Of a DNA stretch of 64,000 bases, positions 46,479-55,332 are shown piece after piece. Numbering within the stretch: the stretch's first letter is position 1; each line of letters starts with the position of its first letter. The notes under the pieces were generated by a model that worked only from the letters and a program-made list of their open reading frames with translations, did not search any database and was not told the DNA's origin. The translations under genes were made by a program, and so were the position numbers. The stretch is from Mesorhizobium loti (GTDB lineage: Bacteria; Pseudomonadota; Alphaproteobacteria; Rhizobiales; Rhizobiaceae), in contig NZ_QGGH01000017.1 of NCBI RefSeq assembly GCF_003148495.1, forward strand, positions 44,416 to 108,415, given 5' to 3'.

Positions 46479-48314
46479 ATGTCCAAAACACCCGATTCGG
46501 GCAAAGCGGAAGATGACGAGCCTTCGACCGTCGAGCAATATCTGGTGAAGGACCCGGAACGCTTCGCTCTGAACATGGCGCGCATGATCGAGCAGGCCGG
46601 CAAGGCGGCGTCCGCTTGGGCCGAGCCGCGCGAAAAAGGCGACGTGCGCGATCACGTCGCCGAGCCGGTTGTCGACATGGTGAAGACCTTTTCCAAGCTC
46701 AGCGAATACTGGCTTTCCGATCCGCAACGCGCGCTGGAAGCGCAGACGCGGTTGTTCTCCGGCTACATGACGGTCTGGGCCAACGCCATTCAGCGCACCA
46801 GCAACGCCGCGGAAGCCACCGAAGACGCCGTCAAGCCGGAGCGCGGCGACAAGCGCTTCCTCGACCCCGAATGGGGCCGCAACGCCTTTTTCGATTTTCT
46901 CAAGCAGGCCTATCTCGTCACCTCGCGCTGGGCGGCCGATCTGGTCGAGCACGCCGACGGTCTGGACGAGCACACCCGCCACAAGGCCGGCTTCTACGTC
47001 AAGCAGGTGTCCAACGCCATCTCGCCGTCGAATTTCATCCTGACCAATCCGGAACTGTTTCGCGAAACCGTTGCCTCGAACGGCGAGAACCTGGTGCGCG
47101 GCATGAAGATGCTGGCTGAGGACATCGCCGCCGGCAAAGGCGACCTGAAGCTGCGTCAGGCCGACTATTCACCCTTCGAGATCGGCAGGAACATCGCCAC
47201 CACCCCTGGCAAGGTGGTTGGCCGCAGCGATGTCGCCGAGATCATCCAGTATGACCCGGCGACCGAGACGGTGCTCAAGCGACCGTTGCTGATCTGCCCG
47301 CCATGGATCAACAAGTTTTACATCCTTGATCTGAATCCCCAGAAATCCTTCATCCGCTGGGCGATCGAACAGGGCCACACCGTGTTCGTCATCTCCTGGA
47401 TCAACCCGGACGAGCGCCACGGCGCCAAGGGTTGGGAGGCCTATATCCGCGAAGGCCTGCAATATGGCCTCGACACGGTCGAGAAGGCCACCGGCGAACG
47501 CGACGTCAACGCTATCGGCTATTGCGTCGGCGGCACGCTTTTGGCGGCGGCACTGGCGCTGATGGCGCGAGAAGGCGACGACCGCATCAAGTCAGCCACC
47601 TTCTTCACCACGCAGGTCGATTTCACTCATGCCGGCGACCTGAAAGTGTTCGTCGACGAGGAGCAGGTCGCCGCGGTGGAAAAATCGATGAGCGAAAAGG
47701 GCTATCTCGACGGCACCAAGATGGCGACCGCCTTCAACATGCTGCGCTCGGGCGACCTGATCTGGCCCTATGTCGTCAACAACTACATGCGCGGCAAGGA
47801 TCCCCTGCCCTTCGACCTGCTCTACTGGAACGCCGATTCGACCCGCATGGGCGCGGCCAATCACTCTTTCTACCTGCGCAATTGCTATCTCGAGAACAAT
47901 CTCTCGCGAGGCATGATGGAGCTGGCGGGCCACACGGTCTCGCTCGGCGACATCACCATCCCGATCTACAACCTCGCTTCCAAGGAAGATCACATCGCGC
48001 CGGCGCTTTCGGTATTTCTCGGCTCGAAATATTTCGGCGGCAAGGTCGAGTACGTGATGGCGGGATCGGGCCACATCGCGGGTGTCGTAAACCCGCCGGC
48101 ATCCAACAAATACCAATACTGGACCGGGGATACGCCAACGGGCGACTTCGGCCAATGGGTAGCCAAGGCCACTGACCACCCAGGATCCTGGTGGCCGCAC
48201 TGGCAGAGCTGGATAGAGGCCAAGGACAACACCCGCGTGCCGGCCCGCAAACCCGGCAAGCATATGAAAACCTTGGGGGATGCTCCCGGTACCTATGTGA
48301 AGGTGCGTGTGTAA
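46479..48314 (+). CDS. phaC: Poly-(3-hydroxyalkanoate) polymerase, class I
   Basis: A 611-residue PHA synthase. The catalytic cysteine is C349 in the lipase box AIGYCVGGTLL, and the partner residues are in NLASKEDHIAP (Asp) and GSGHIAGVVNPP (His). The PhaC N-terminal domain includes NFILTNPELFRET and the short-chain type synthase length is normal. The start is fixed by GGGAGGAA upstream of 46479. It polymerises 3-hydroxybutyryl-CoA into storage granules. No phaA, phaB or phaR is in the window. It is monocistronic. Confidence 0.95.
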   Translation: MSKTPDSGKAEDDEPSTVEQYLVKDPERFALNMARMIEQAGKAASAWAEPREKGDVRDHVAEPVVDMVKTFSKLSEYWLSDPQRALEAQTRLFSGYMTVWANAIQRTSNAAEATEDAVKPERGDKRFLDPEWGRNAFFDFLKQAYLVTSRWAADLVEHADGLDEHTRHKAGFYVKQVSNAISPSNFILTNPELFRETVASNGENLVRGMKMLAEDIAAGKGDLKLRQADYSPFEIGRNIATTPGKVVGRSDVAEIIQYDPATETVLKRPLLICPPWINKFYILDLNPQKSFIRWAIEQGHTVFVISWINPDERHGAKGWEAYIREGLQYGLDTVEKATGERDVNAIGYCVGGTLLAAALALMAREGDDRIKSATFFTTQVDFTHAGDLKVFVDEEQVAAVEKSMSEKGYLDGTKMATAFNMLRSGDLIWPYVVNNYMRGKDPLPFDLLYWNADSTRMGAANHSFYLRNCYLENNLSRGMMELAGHTVSLGDITIPIYNLASKEDHIAPALSVFLGSKYFGGKVEYVMAGSGHIAGVVNPPASNKYQYWTGDTPTGDFGQWVAKATDHPGSWWPHWQSWIEAKDNTRVPARKPGKHMKTLGDAPGTYVKVRV

Positions 48315-48530
48315 CGGACTGTAATGTCTGGTGAGTTGACGGGCCGTCAAAAGCGGGCGAAATGGTGTCGTCAACCATCAAGCAGCCGTAATTTGGCAAT
48401 CACTGCAAAAATACTTTCAGGCTTGCGGATTTGACACAGGTCTCGTTTCCGGATCGGAGACAAAGGTCACCTTGACAGCGACGTATGCGTGCCGCGCCAA
48501 GGATATACCGACCGGGCATCGAGGGGGAAT

Positions 48531-49766
48531 TTGACTTTGAAATCAGCAGGATGGAGCCTCGCAAAGGGAGAACGCCGCGCCATTGTGGCAGCGCTCTGTT
48601 CCTTGCTTCTGGCCTCCTGCACCTCGGCTGGTGATCCGACAATGTCGGTCGGAATGCCCGGCTACAATGCCACCGCATCGGACATAAGCGCGGCCTCCAG
48701 CGGCAAGGCGACCGTCACTTCCGATTCGACCGAGCAGACGACCGTGATGACGGCAAGCGATACGGCGCTGCCCGAGAAGGTCGCCTATGTGCCGATGGCC
48801 AATCCCGCAGCCGCCTTTCCGCTGACCACTCCGGCCGGCGCCGAAACGATCGTCGGCAACACGCCGCAGTCGCTGACGCAGCAGGCACAGACGGCGCAGC
48901 AGAACGACACGGTTGCTCAGCAGATCGCAGCCGCCGACGCCGGTGTAAACGCGCAGAAGCCGACAGCTGCTCCGGCCATGAACAACCCGGTCTATGTGAC
49001 GGCTGGCGAGATGCCCCAGGCCGAAGCACCAAAGAAAAAAGGCTTCCTGGCCTCGATGTTCGGCGCCACGCCGGCCTCGGCGACGCCCCTTATCAACACC
49101 CGATCGGGAGAGCAGCCCCCTGAGCAGGCCAAACCGGCATCGGAAGCGGCAAAGCCGATCATCACGCTCGCCTCGGCCAATTCCACGGCAAAACCGGTGC
49201 AGCTGGCTTCGCTCGGCGGCGATACCGGCGGCCACATCACCGGTAGCGACGCCCTGCCCGGCGTGCGCCAGACAGCCCTGTTCGAAATCAAGCGCAAGTC
49301 CGGCATTGATGACGAAAGCGACGTCGACCTCAACGAGGATGAGGGGCCAGTCGGCGGCTCCTATCAGGTTGCGTCCGCCGCCGGCATGGCCCGGCTGGCG
49401 CCCAACGGGCTGCTCAAGCAGAACGAAAGCGTCGATGTGGCCTGCTTGAAGCCGTCGCTGGTGCGCGTGCTGAAGACGATCGAAGGCCACTACGGACGCA
49501 AGATGACGGTGACGTCAGGCTATCGCGACCCGGCCCGCAACCGGCGCGCCAACGGCGCCAAGAATTCGCTGCACATGTATTGCGCCGCCGCCGACATCCA
49601 GGTGCCCGGCGTTTCGAAATGGGAGCTGGCGAGCTACATCAGAAGCATGCCCGGCCGCGGCGGTGTCGGCACCTACTGCCACACAGAATCGGTTCACGTC
49701 GACGTCGGTCCGGAGCGCGACTGGAACTGGCGCTGCCGCCGGCGCAGCGGTGGTGGCGACGGCTAG
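48531..49766 (+). CDS. M15-type peptidase-like lipoprotein (D-Ala-D-Ala carboxypeptidase family)
   Basis: A 411-residue protein. A TTG start at 48531, with GAGGGGG just upstream, gives a lipoprotein signal (LCSLLLASC). A long, low-complexity, Ala/Thr/Gln-rich linker (about 30-290) follows and then a C-terminal peptidase-M15A-like domain with TSGYRDPARNR, SLHMYCAAADIQVPG and VHVDVG, which are the zinc-binding H-x6-D and H positions of this fold. It may cleave or bind peptidoglycan cross-links. The long linker could reach from the outer membrane to the wall. Confidence 0.8.
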   Translation: MTLKSAGWSLAKGERRAIVAALCSLLLASCTSAGDPTMSVGMPGYNATASDISAASSGKATVTSDSTEQTTVMTASDTALPEKVAYVPMANPAAAFPLTTPAGAETIVGNTPQSLTQQAQTAQQNDTVAQQIAAADAGVNAQKPTAAPAMNNPVYVTAGEMPQAEAPKKKGFLASMFGATPASATPLINTRSGEQPPEQAKPASEAAKPIITLASANSTAKPVQLASLGGDTGGHITGSDALPGVRQTALFEIKRKSGIDDESDVDLNEDEGPVGGSYQVASAAGMARLAPNGLLKQNESVDVACLKPSLVRVLKTIEGHYGRKMTVTSGYRDPARNRRANGAKNSLHMYCAAADIQVPGVSKWELASYIRSMPGRGGVGTYCHTESVHVDVGPERDWNWRCRRRSGGGDG

Positions 49767-49772
49767 CGGCAA

Positions 49773-49838
49773 CTTCGTCATCCCTGGCCGGAGCAGGAGC
49801 GAAGCTCCGTCGCGAAGACCCCTGGGATCCATGCCAGG
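49773..49838. repeat. Dispersed intergenic repeat-like element
   Basis: The block CTTCGTCATCCCTGGCCGGA through GACCCCTGGGATCCATGCC resembles a palindromic intergenic repeat that I recall as common in Mesorhizobium-type genomes. It forms an ATCCC/GGGAT stem enclosing GGAGC/GCTCC. Only one copy is in this window. Confidence 0.4.
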
Positions 49839-49990
49839 ACAGTAGCCGACGAGTGCAGCAGAGCAGAATTCCGCACCTTGCCGGACATAGCGAAATCCTT
49901 GATTACAAGGCTCGGAAAAAAGTTGTCCAAGGTGGCACCTGACGGGTTGCCGGTTGCGCACAACGCCAGTATAAGCCGCTTCGTCTGAGC

Positions 49991-50065
49991 GCGCCCATCG
50001 TCTAGCGGTTAGGACACCGCCCTTTCACGGCGGTAACAGGGGTTCGATTCCCCTTGGGCGTACCA
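49991..50065 (+). tRNA. tRNA-Glu (TTC anticodon)
   Basis: A 75-base cloverleaf from GCGCCCA to TGGGCGT-A-CCA with the CCA encoded. The anticodon loop is CTTTCAC, anticodon TTC for Glu; D arm CTAGCGGTTAG; T arm GGTTCGATTCC. A G-U pair opens the acceptor stem. No duplicate 3' end was seen nearby that would mark an integration here. Confidence 0.95.
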
Positions 50066-50153
50066 GGCTTTTCAATGTCTTAGTTAGTTTTGATACCGAT
50101 GCGCCGAATAAACGCCGGCGGATTTCAGCGAACATTGGCTTTGAAGTTGGCCC

Positions 50154-50588
50154 ATGAAGGTGATGCTGGACACAAATGTCTTCAACCATCTCGTGGAAGG
50201 TTCGATCGATCCTGCCTCAATCCCAGCAGAATGGGAGCCTGTGATCACGCATATCCAGAACGACGAAATCGAGCGGACATCCGATCCCACAAAGCGAAAC
50301 GCTCTCCAAGCCATGGTCACCGCAGTTACGCATATTCGAATTCCGACCGAGACTGCGGTGTGGGGTATGTCTCGATGGGGTGAGGCGAAATGGACCGGCC
50401 CCGCATCCCTCTGTAGCGAACTGAAGGATCAGCTGGACCGTGAGAAGAAAAGGCCGAGCAACAGCGCAGACGCCCTTATTGCCGACACCTGCATCCAGAA
50501 CGGTTTTCTGCTCGTCACCAATGACCAAGCTTTGAAGAAAATCGCTAGCGCGAATGGTTGTGCCGTACTTGACCTGCGAAAGCCATGA
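50154..50588 (+). CDS. Orphan PIN-domain protein
   Basis: A 144-residue PIN-fold ribonuclease-like protein. Acidic residues in expected places are D6 (VMLDTN), E38/E40, D106 and D111 (SADALIADT) and D124 (LLVTNDQAL). PIN proteins of this size are often VapC-like toxins that cut RNA. There is no small antitoxin gene just before or after it, and the nearest gene upstream is tRNA-Glu, so it may be an orphan or a remnant. Its base composition is somewhat AT-richer than its neighbours. The start at 50154 is uncertain; ATG 50163 is possible. Confidence 0.72.
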   Translation: MKVMLDTNVFNHLVEGSIDPASIPAEWEPVITHIQNDEIERTSDPTKRNALQAMVTAVTHIRIPTETAVWGMSRWGEAKWTGPASLCSELKDQLDREKKRPSNSADALIADTCIQNGFLLVTNDQALKKIASANGCAVLDLRKP

Positions 50589-50673
50589 GGCTGTCGTCGC
50601 CCTAGCCGTCCGGTGCCAATTGCGGTGCCAGTTCTTTCCTGCGACGGTCGATAGTCGGTATGGCGGCGGGAAG

Positions 50674-50886
50674 ATGGACTGGATCAATATTGCGGCTCTC
50701 GCAGTCGCCCTGATCGCCTTGGCGATGTCTGCTCATTTCTGGAGGCGTCAGTTTCGCCCACTCGTCACTGCGATGGTCAAAACCCATCGGGGGACGTGGT
50801 CATCCAGAACGACTAGCACCATACCCGGACCCAGCTCTGAGGAGGAGCCGGGTCGGGACCAAAGGGATAGGGCGTTCTCCTTTTGA
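50674..50886 (+). pseudogene. Probable frameshifted remnant of a small membrane protein gene
   Basis: The frame opens with a plausible membrane segment (INIAALAVALIALAMSAHFW, residues about 4-23), then RPLVTAMVKTHRG. After that the current frame turns into low-complexity S/T/R/E sequence to the stop. In a shifted frame right after THRG the DNA reads GDVVIQND and then hits TAG. This suggests a formerly longer gene broken by a frameshift and a stop; family unknown. Confidence 0.45.
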
Positions 50887-50949
50887 GGGAATCGCGAACC
50901 GTGAAGAGGCGGCGTATAGGTGGCCATCGTACAGTGAGGAGCCGTCACG

Positions 50950-51192
50950 ATGCTCTTTGAACCGCTCACCCTGGACGGCCGAAAGCGAAGCGCCGCCTAC
51001 CACGCAACACGGCTTTCGACCCTGCGCGGCCGCCTGGCGAAGAAGCTCGACCAGGTCGACCATGCGGCCGATCGGGTTGAACAGGCAGCGGCCGTTTTGG
51101 TCGAGGCCACCCGTCAACCTGACACGGACGTGACGATCGCACCTTCGGTAGTTTTGATGCATCTGGAAGCCAGTCAGACGCTCGGTCTCTGA
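50950..51192 (+). CDS. Small hypothetical protein
   Basis: An 80-residue protein beginning MLFEPLTLDGRKRSAAYHATRL. The middle is a charged helix (LRGRLAKKLDQVDHAADRVEQAAAVL). There is a weak ribosome-binding site (GAGGAG). I recognise no family. The opposite-strand open frame is longer but looks like a shadow. Its reality rests on codon usage and start context only. Confidence 0.45.
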   Translation: MLFEPLTLDGRKRSAAYHATRLSTLRGRLAKKLDQVDHAADRVEQAAAVLVEATRQPDTDVTIAPSVVLMHLEASQTLGL

Positions 51193-51357
51193 CCTTTGGG
51201 AAGCGGCGAATGTCCTCGCGCGCGCGGCTTTGGCGCCAACACAAGGAAGACGTAGGGCATGAGGCCCCACACCCCCATTCCGTTCAGCTTCGCGGACGGG
51301 CATGCTCGCTCGACCGTTCATGCAGCTGAGTCGCATTCTGCTCATGGGGAGAAGAGC

Positions 51358-51519
51358 GTGGATAAACTAAACATAGGAGCTGATCAGGCTAAACTCTGGC
51401 GAGACCAGGCCCTGCGCGGTCGCCGGAGGCGTCTATCGCATAACGTCGTGTCGTGGGCGCTGATCCTGACGGCGATAATCATCCTCTGTGGTCTGATCGC
51501 GCTCAAGGCGTACAAGTAA
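51358..51519 (+). CDS. Small membrane protein
   Basis: A 53-residue product from a GTG at 51358 preceded by GGAGAAG (a longer frame opens from 51259 with 33 unlikely residues). A basic stretch (RDQALRGRRRRL) precedes one membrane helix (VVSWALILTAIIILCGLIAL). Function unknown. It runs towards the TadE-like gene on the other strand. Confidence 0.5.
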   Translation: MDKLNIGADQAKLWRDQALRGRRRRLSHNVVSWALILTAIIILCGLIALKAYK

Positions 51520-51564
51520 GCAGCGCCCAGCGCGCGGTCTCGCCGATCGCTGTCCTGTCAGAGC

Positions 51565-51969
51565 CTAGCCGCCGACCAGCGGCACGGTAACGGTTGTCGC
51601 GTAGTTGATCGGGAAGGCGCTGAAGTAAGGGAAGTCGATGACAAAGGCGTAGGTGGCGGTCAGATGCGCCATGCGGAAGCCGCCGCTCGCCGGGTCGATG
51701 GCGATCGTGACGTTCACATCCTTCAAACCCAGGGCCTGCAATTTCTGCGTGGCGATCGATTGGATGTCGGCCTGGGTCAGCGTGTTCTGAAGCTGCAGCG
51801 AACGCGAGGACGTCTCCAGCGTATAGCGAACACTGGAGACCGAGTTCATCGACCAGCCGAAGGCGAAGATCCCGAACAGCAGCATGACGAGGAAAGGCGC
51901 GATCAGCGCGAACTCCAGCCCGGCCCCGCCCGATCGATCCCGCCCGAACGTGCTTGCCCTAGCGGACAC
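51565..51969 (-). CDS. TadE-like pseudopilin protein
   Basis: A 134-residue protein. It starts with a short basic region and then GGAGLEFALIAPFLVMLLFGIFAFG: the G-x-x-x-x-E-x-A-L-x-x-P pattern is the TadE domain, where a prepilin peptidase cleaves after Gly. The rest is beta-rich. Its start overlaps the end of the next TadE-like gene (51959), so translation is coupled. It would act as a minor pseudopilin in the Tad pilus whose core lies at 8.7-17.5 kb. Confidence 0.85.
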   Translation of the reverse strand: MSARASTFGRDRSGGAGLEFALIAPFLVMLLFGIFAFGWSMNSVSSVRYTLETSSRSLQLQNTLTQADIQSIATQKLQALGLKDVNVTIAIDPASGGFRMAHLTATYAFVIDFPYFSAFPINYATTVTVPLVGG

Positions 51970-52399
51970 GGATCATCTCCTGGTGACCGATGGTGGTGGA
52001 AGCAGCAAAGGCGCCGAAGGCAATGGGCGGCACCCAAGTGGCCGATGCCTGGATCTGGACATAGACCGATGGTGCTTTCGGCCCACTGCACAAGGTGGCA
52101 GCGTCGACGACGGTCGTCCCGCACATGTAAGTCCGGCTTAGCGTGACCTGGCCATCCTCCGGCCGATTCTCCCAGCTCGCAATGGCAACGGCCTTGGTCG
52201 CCGTATCATTGGTCGATCCGCCCATGACCAGGTTCGCGGCAGTCTTCACGCCGGCGCGCATCGACAGCGAACTCGTTACGTAGGACCAGCCGTCCAGAAT
52301 GCCGAGCAGCACCAGGCACAGGATGGGCAGCACCATCGCGAACTCGACCGCCGCAACGCCCGCTTTATCGCTGAGGATCGGCGCCGATCGGCGTTCCAC
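51959..52399 (-). CDS. TadE-like pseudopilin protein
   Basis: A 146-residue protein from a GTG at 52399 that keeps the TadE signature, GVAAVEFAMVLPILCLVLLGILDG. The C-terminal part is beta-rich with two cysteines in MCGTTVVDAATLCSG. The open frame upstream overlaps the TadG-like gene and is unlikely. It is the middle gene of three. Confidence 0.82.
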   Translation of the reverse strand: MERRSAPILSDKAGVAAVEFAMVLPILCLVLLGILDGWSYVTSSLSMRAGVKTAANLVMGGSTNDTATKAVAIASWENRPEDGQVTLSRTYMCGTTVVDAATLCSGPKAPSVYVQIQASATWVPPIAFGAFAASTTIGHQEMIRVR

Positions 52400-52404
52400 G
52401 GAGG

Positions 52405-53631
52405 CTACTCTACCAGCGCCACGGACAGCCCCGCCGGAATGTCGCGCATTCCGAGGCTCGTGCAATCCTGGTTGATGGTTGTGCTGCCGGACCATTGAAT
52501 CGTATTGGCGACGACCTGGGTGCAGCCGCCGTTGCCTGAGAAGTTGCCAAGATAGTTTACTTGCTGTTTGGGGAAGTAGATGGCTCCGGTCAGCAGCGAG
52601 TCCGCTGTGCCGTTGAATGTGCTGGATGCGGGGGTACCGGTCCTGTCGCCGTAGAACAGCATACCGGAATAGGTGCCCGAGGTCGGCGCGCTGAGCTTCA
52701 CAGAGGCGTTGCCATTCATGCTGACGGTCGAACTGCCCGACATGAAGATGGTCACACCGCTGCCGATAATGGCCGCGTTGGCGTTTATCTTAAGATCGCC
52801 CTGAACGACATAGACGCCAGGCGAAAGCGTGACATTGCCCTTCAGCGTCATGCCGCCGCAATAGGTGCCTGGGCTCAGCGTCGGCTTGTTGTCGTTCTGG
52901 CAAGGGTTCGAGGCCGCCGGGGCTGGCAGGTCGGCAAATGGATCGGCGGCAGGCAGCGCCTGGGTGATCGGGGCCGCGCAGACCGTAGTGACGGGATTGC
53001 TGAGCGAGACGCCGCCCGCCGAAATCAGGCAATCGATCTGGAGGCCCGCCGAGCCCTGAAGCTTGATGGCGTCAGGGGCGATCGAATTGGACATCACCAC
53101 GCAGCCGGTAACCTTCACGATAGTATTGCCGGAAAACAGCGCTGCCTGCGGGGCGGCCGGATCGAGCGCGGTCATGCAGGCCTTCGAGGCGTTGGTGATG
53201 AGGGCGACCGCCCTCGCCTGTTCGGGAACCTGGGCCTGCGTGAAGATCAAGGTAAACATCCGGTCGAGCTTCTGGCCGACGATCACCTCGACCGCTTTCT
53301 TCGCCGTATTCGGTCCGGACGCTGGCGGCGTATTGACGACGATGGTGCCCGAGCCCAGTCCGTTCGTCGCTGCCGACTGGGTCGCGGCCGCGACGATTGT
53401 CGGCTTGTCGGAACCCGAGACCTGTTCAAGCGCGCCGGCATAGGCGGCGGCATCAGCCGTCGCCTGCAGTCTCAGGCTGTTGTAGTACCAATAGGAGGTC
53501 TCGACACCGAAGCCCGCGGCGCCGACAACGATCGGCAAGGTCAGGGCGAAAATGGTGGCAACATTTGCGCGGGTGCTCCGGCATATACCGTCCGCCACAA
53601 GCCGAATTCGGGTGAAGCAATTGGAGACCAT
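52405..53631 (-). CDS. TadG-like protein with beta-helix-like C-terminus
   Basis: A 408-residue protein. The N-terminus ANVATIFALTLPIVVGAAGFGVETSYWYY... is the TadG/Flp-coat signature (G/A-x-x-x-T-I-F-A-L-x-x-P). Residues 235-370 show repeated strand turns such as LSPGTYCGGMTLKGNVTLSPG and GSGVTIFMSGSSTVSMNG, like a right-handed beta-helix, instead of the von Willebrand factor A domain found in classical TadG. It is the first gene of this three-gene set. It probably forms part of the pilus-tip or assembly surface. Confidence 0.82.
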   Translation of the reverse strand: MVSNCFTRIRLVADGICRSTRANVATIFALTLPIVVGAAGFGVETSYWYYNSLRLQATADAAAYAGALEQVSGSDKPTIVAAATQSAATNGLGSGTIVVNTPPASGPNTAKKAVEVIVGQKLDRMFTLIFTQAQVPEQARAVALITNASKACMTALDPAAPQAALFSGNTIVKVTGCVVMSNSIAPDAIKLQGSAGLQIDCLISAGGVSLSNPVTTVCAAPITQALPAADPFADLPAPAASNPCQNDNKPTLSPGTYCGGMTLKGNVTLSPGVYVVQGDLKINANAAIIGSGVTIFMSGSSTVSMNGNASVKLSAPTSGTYSGMLFYGDRTGTPASSTFNGTADSLLTGAIYFPKQQVNYLGNFSGNGGCTQVVANTIQWSGSTTINQDCTSLGMRDIPAGLSVALVE

Positions 53632-54058
53632 GGCATAGATTAGAAAGCACGCATATATGAACGAACGGCTAAAAAGTTCCGTTCAATTTTGACCAGTGAT
53701 CTATTGGCATCCAGAACAAGGGGATTCATGGCCGATCGACGGCATTAAAGGCAGCAACACGACCAAAAGCCCGCGTCCCACGTGGACGATTGCCGGCGAC
53801 AGTTTACCGTTTGCTAACAATGCAATTGCGGAGATGGTGGCAAGTGACCCGCTATGGGGCAGGACTGCCATCCATTCGCGATGGGATTTATGCGCGGCAA
53901 ACCGGGACCCACTCCATCGGATACCGAGCCAGCGAGCACTCCGTGCCCTTGCCTACCAGTTCACCCTGAACTCGATATTGCCGCCATGGTCTGCATCCGA
54001 TCGGCGAACTTGCTGTCGAAGGTGGCGAACACCGATGTGTTGCTACCCCGGTTCAGCT
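53632..54058. other. Stretch without a supported gene
   Basis: 427 bases between the TadG-like gene and the DUF6074 gene. One plus-strand frame crosses it but continues antisense through DUF6074 and has no ribosome-binding site or family resemblance. The sequence is AT-richer just upstream of TadG (53640-53700), where the tadG promoter should lie. I see no hairpin, RNA gene or repeat that I can name. Confidence 0.5.
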
Positions 54059-54334
54059 TTAAGCGGAAAGAATTGGCATCGACTCCGCAGCCGTTTCGGC
54101 CATCATCTCTCTCTGTACGGCCAGGAAGAACCTGCGCACTTCATCGCTGGCTGCTGTTCTGTCCCTGCCGGATCCGACCACGCGATCGAGCAACTCCGAC
54201 GCCTTGGCCCTCCAGAAGGAGGTGGCGGTCTCGCCATGCAGATTGCCGAGCTTGGCGGCAACTTCCCTGACCAAGAATACCTGACGGTCGATCGGGAATG
54301 CACGAACTTTTTCTAGGGACATCTTCCGAACCAT
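54059..54334 (-). CDS. DUF6074-family protein
   Basis: A 91-residue rhizobial protein. The pattern VRAFPIDRQVFLVREVAAKL, then a W in TSFWRAKASELL and a closing VRRFFLAVQREM, matches the DUF6074 family as I recall it. The start at 54334 is uncertain; ATG 54322 has a GGA close by. Function unknown. It and DUF982 downstream are typical of rhizobial accessory regions. Confidence 0.7.
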   Translation of the reverse strand: MVRKMSLEKVRAFPIDRQVFLVREVAAKLGNLHGETATSFWRAKASELLDRVVGSGRDRTAASDEVRRFFLAVQREMMAETAAESMPILSA

Positions 54335-54532
54335 GAGACTGACGCAACGAATCAACCATTGCCAACAAGCAATGGCGTAGCCGGGAAGGTGGAAACGGAA
54401 GCTTAACGGCGCTGACGTTGGTGCGCCTGGTGAGGTCGTCGGGGACAAAAGGCGCAGCCATACGCCCACGACATCGCCGTGTGCGTTCAAACGCCATCGT
54501 TGGCGTTGGGCAGGTGAAACGGGCGACGGCCC

Positions 54533-54829
54533 TCAGGCCTGGAGCGCCCTTGCCTCACCGCCGCGCTTGCGCGGCGTCATCATGTCCCTGGCCATCAGTC
54601 CGCTCGCCCGGCAAAACGCCATGAATGCCCGGCAGGCATCCTCGGTCTTGACCACGTCCACCGTGGCGCCAAAGCAGGCGTTGAACGCTTTCTGATAGAT
54701 CGGGCCCTGACGGCGCGCAGGCCAGTCCTGAAGAAAATCGAGCGCCTGCTCGACGCCGTAAATCTCCTCGACTGGCAGGCCGGGCGCGGGTGCGATGCGC
54801 ACCGGCACCTCGAATTGCAGTCTGTCCAT
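54533..54829 (-). CDS. DUF982-domain protein
   Basis: A 98-residue protein with the DUF982 pattern V-x-x-A-L-D-F-L-x-x-W-P (EQALDFLQDWPARRQGPIY), then a KAFNACFGATVD region and a charged C-terminus. DUF982 proteins occur as many paralogues in rhizobia; function unknown. It points towards the DUF6074 gene on the same strand. Confidence 0.82.
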   Translation of the reverse strand: MDRLQFEVPVRIAPAPGLPVEEIYGVEQALDFLQDWPARRQGPIYQKAFNACFGATVDVVKTEDACRAFMAFCRASGLMARDMMTPRKRGGEARALQA

Positions 54830-54981
54830 TTCCTATCTCCCGAACCGGCGTCACCGAGGCAACGCCATTCGTCGTCAAAAGTTGCTTTGACGGGCTTTTG
54901 ACCCAGAAATGTGTCGTCACTTGGGTCGCTGAACAGCCACGTCGCCCAAAACAATTGAGGATATACTTTGGGCGACTGCGC

Positions 54982-55221
54982 TCACTGGTTCGCTGGATCC
55001 GTCTCCGCGTCGAAAGCCATGCGAATCGCGGTGATCAGCACAAATATCGTCGGCACGGCGAAGATGCCGCCGAGCACAAGGGCCGACATCGGCGACAGGC
55101 CGAGTGTCTCGGCAACCGCCCAATAGACGGTTCCGATGCAGATGAGCGCCTGAACGGAGAGGAACGCGGCAGCCGAGGCCGCACGCGACAGGGTTTTGAA
55201 AGTCTTGATGCGTTGTTGCAT
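54982..55221 (-). CDS. Small membrane protein
   Basis: A 79-residue protein beginning MQQRIKTFKTL, with two membrane helices: AASAAAFLSVQALICIGTVYW and SALVLGGIFAVPTIFVLITAI. Start chosen at 55221; the frame is open above. Unknown family and function. Confidence 0.55.
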   Translation of the reverse strand: MQQRIKTFKTLSRAASAAAFLSVQALICIGTVYWAVAETLGLSPMSALVLGGIFAVPTIFVLITAIRMAFDAETDPANQ

Positions 55222-55332
55222 TGAAATAGTCCGGAAATGCCGCGCCGCGCGACCGCGGCGCGGCCACAGCCGCCGCACGATCACGACGCGAACAGGGATA
55301 GCGATGAGGTGAAGGGTGCGGCTCTGGACCGC

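Noticed and set aside
49991..50150. Active integration site at tRNA-Glu
   Set aside because: No integrase and no duplicated 3' tRNA end were seen near it; only the loose gene content hints at past insertion.
50800..51345. 181-residue minus-strand open frame
   Set aside because: It covers two small plus-strand genes, shows no domain and has the look of a shadow; kept out although certainty here is modest.
53696..54316. 206-residue plus-strand open frame
   Set aside because: It runs antisense through the DUF6074 gene, has no ribosome-binding site and resembles nothing known.
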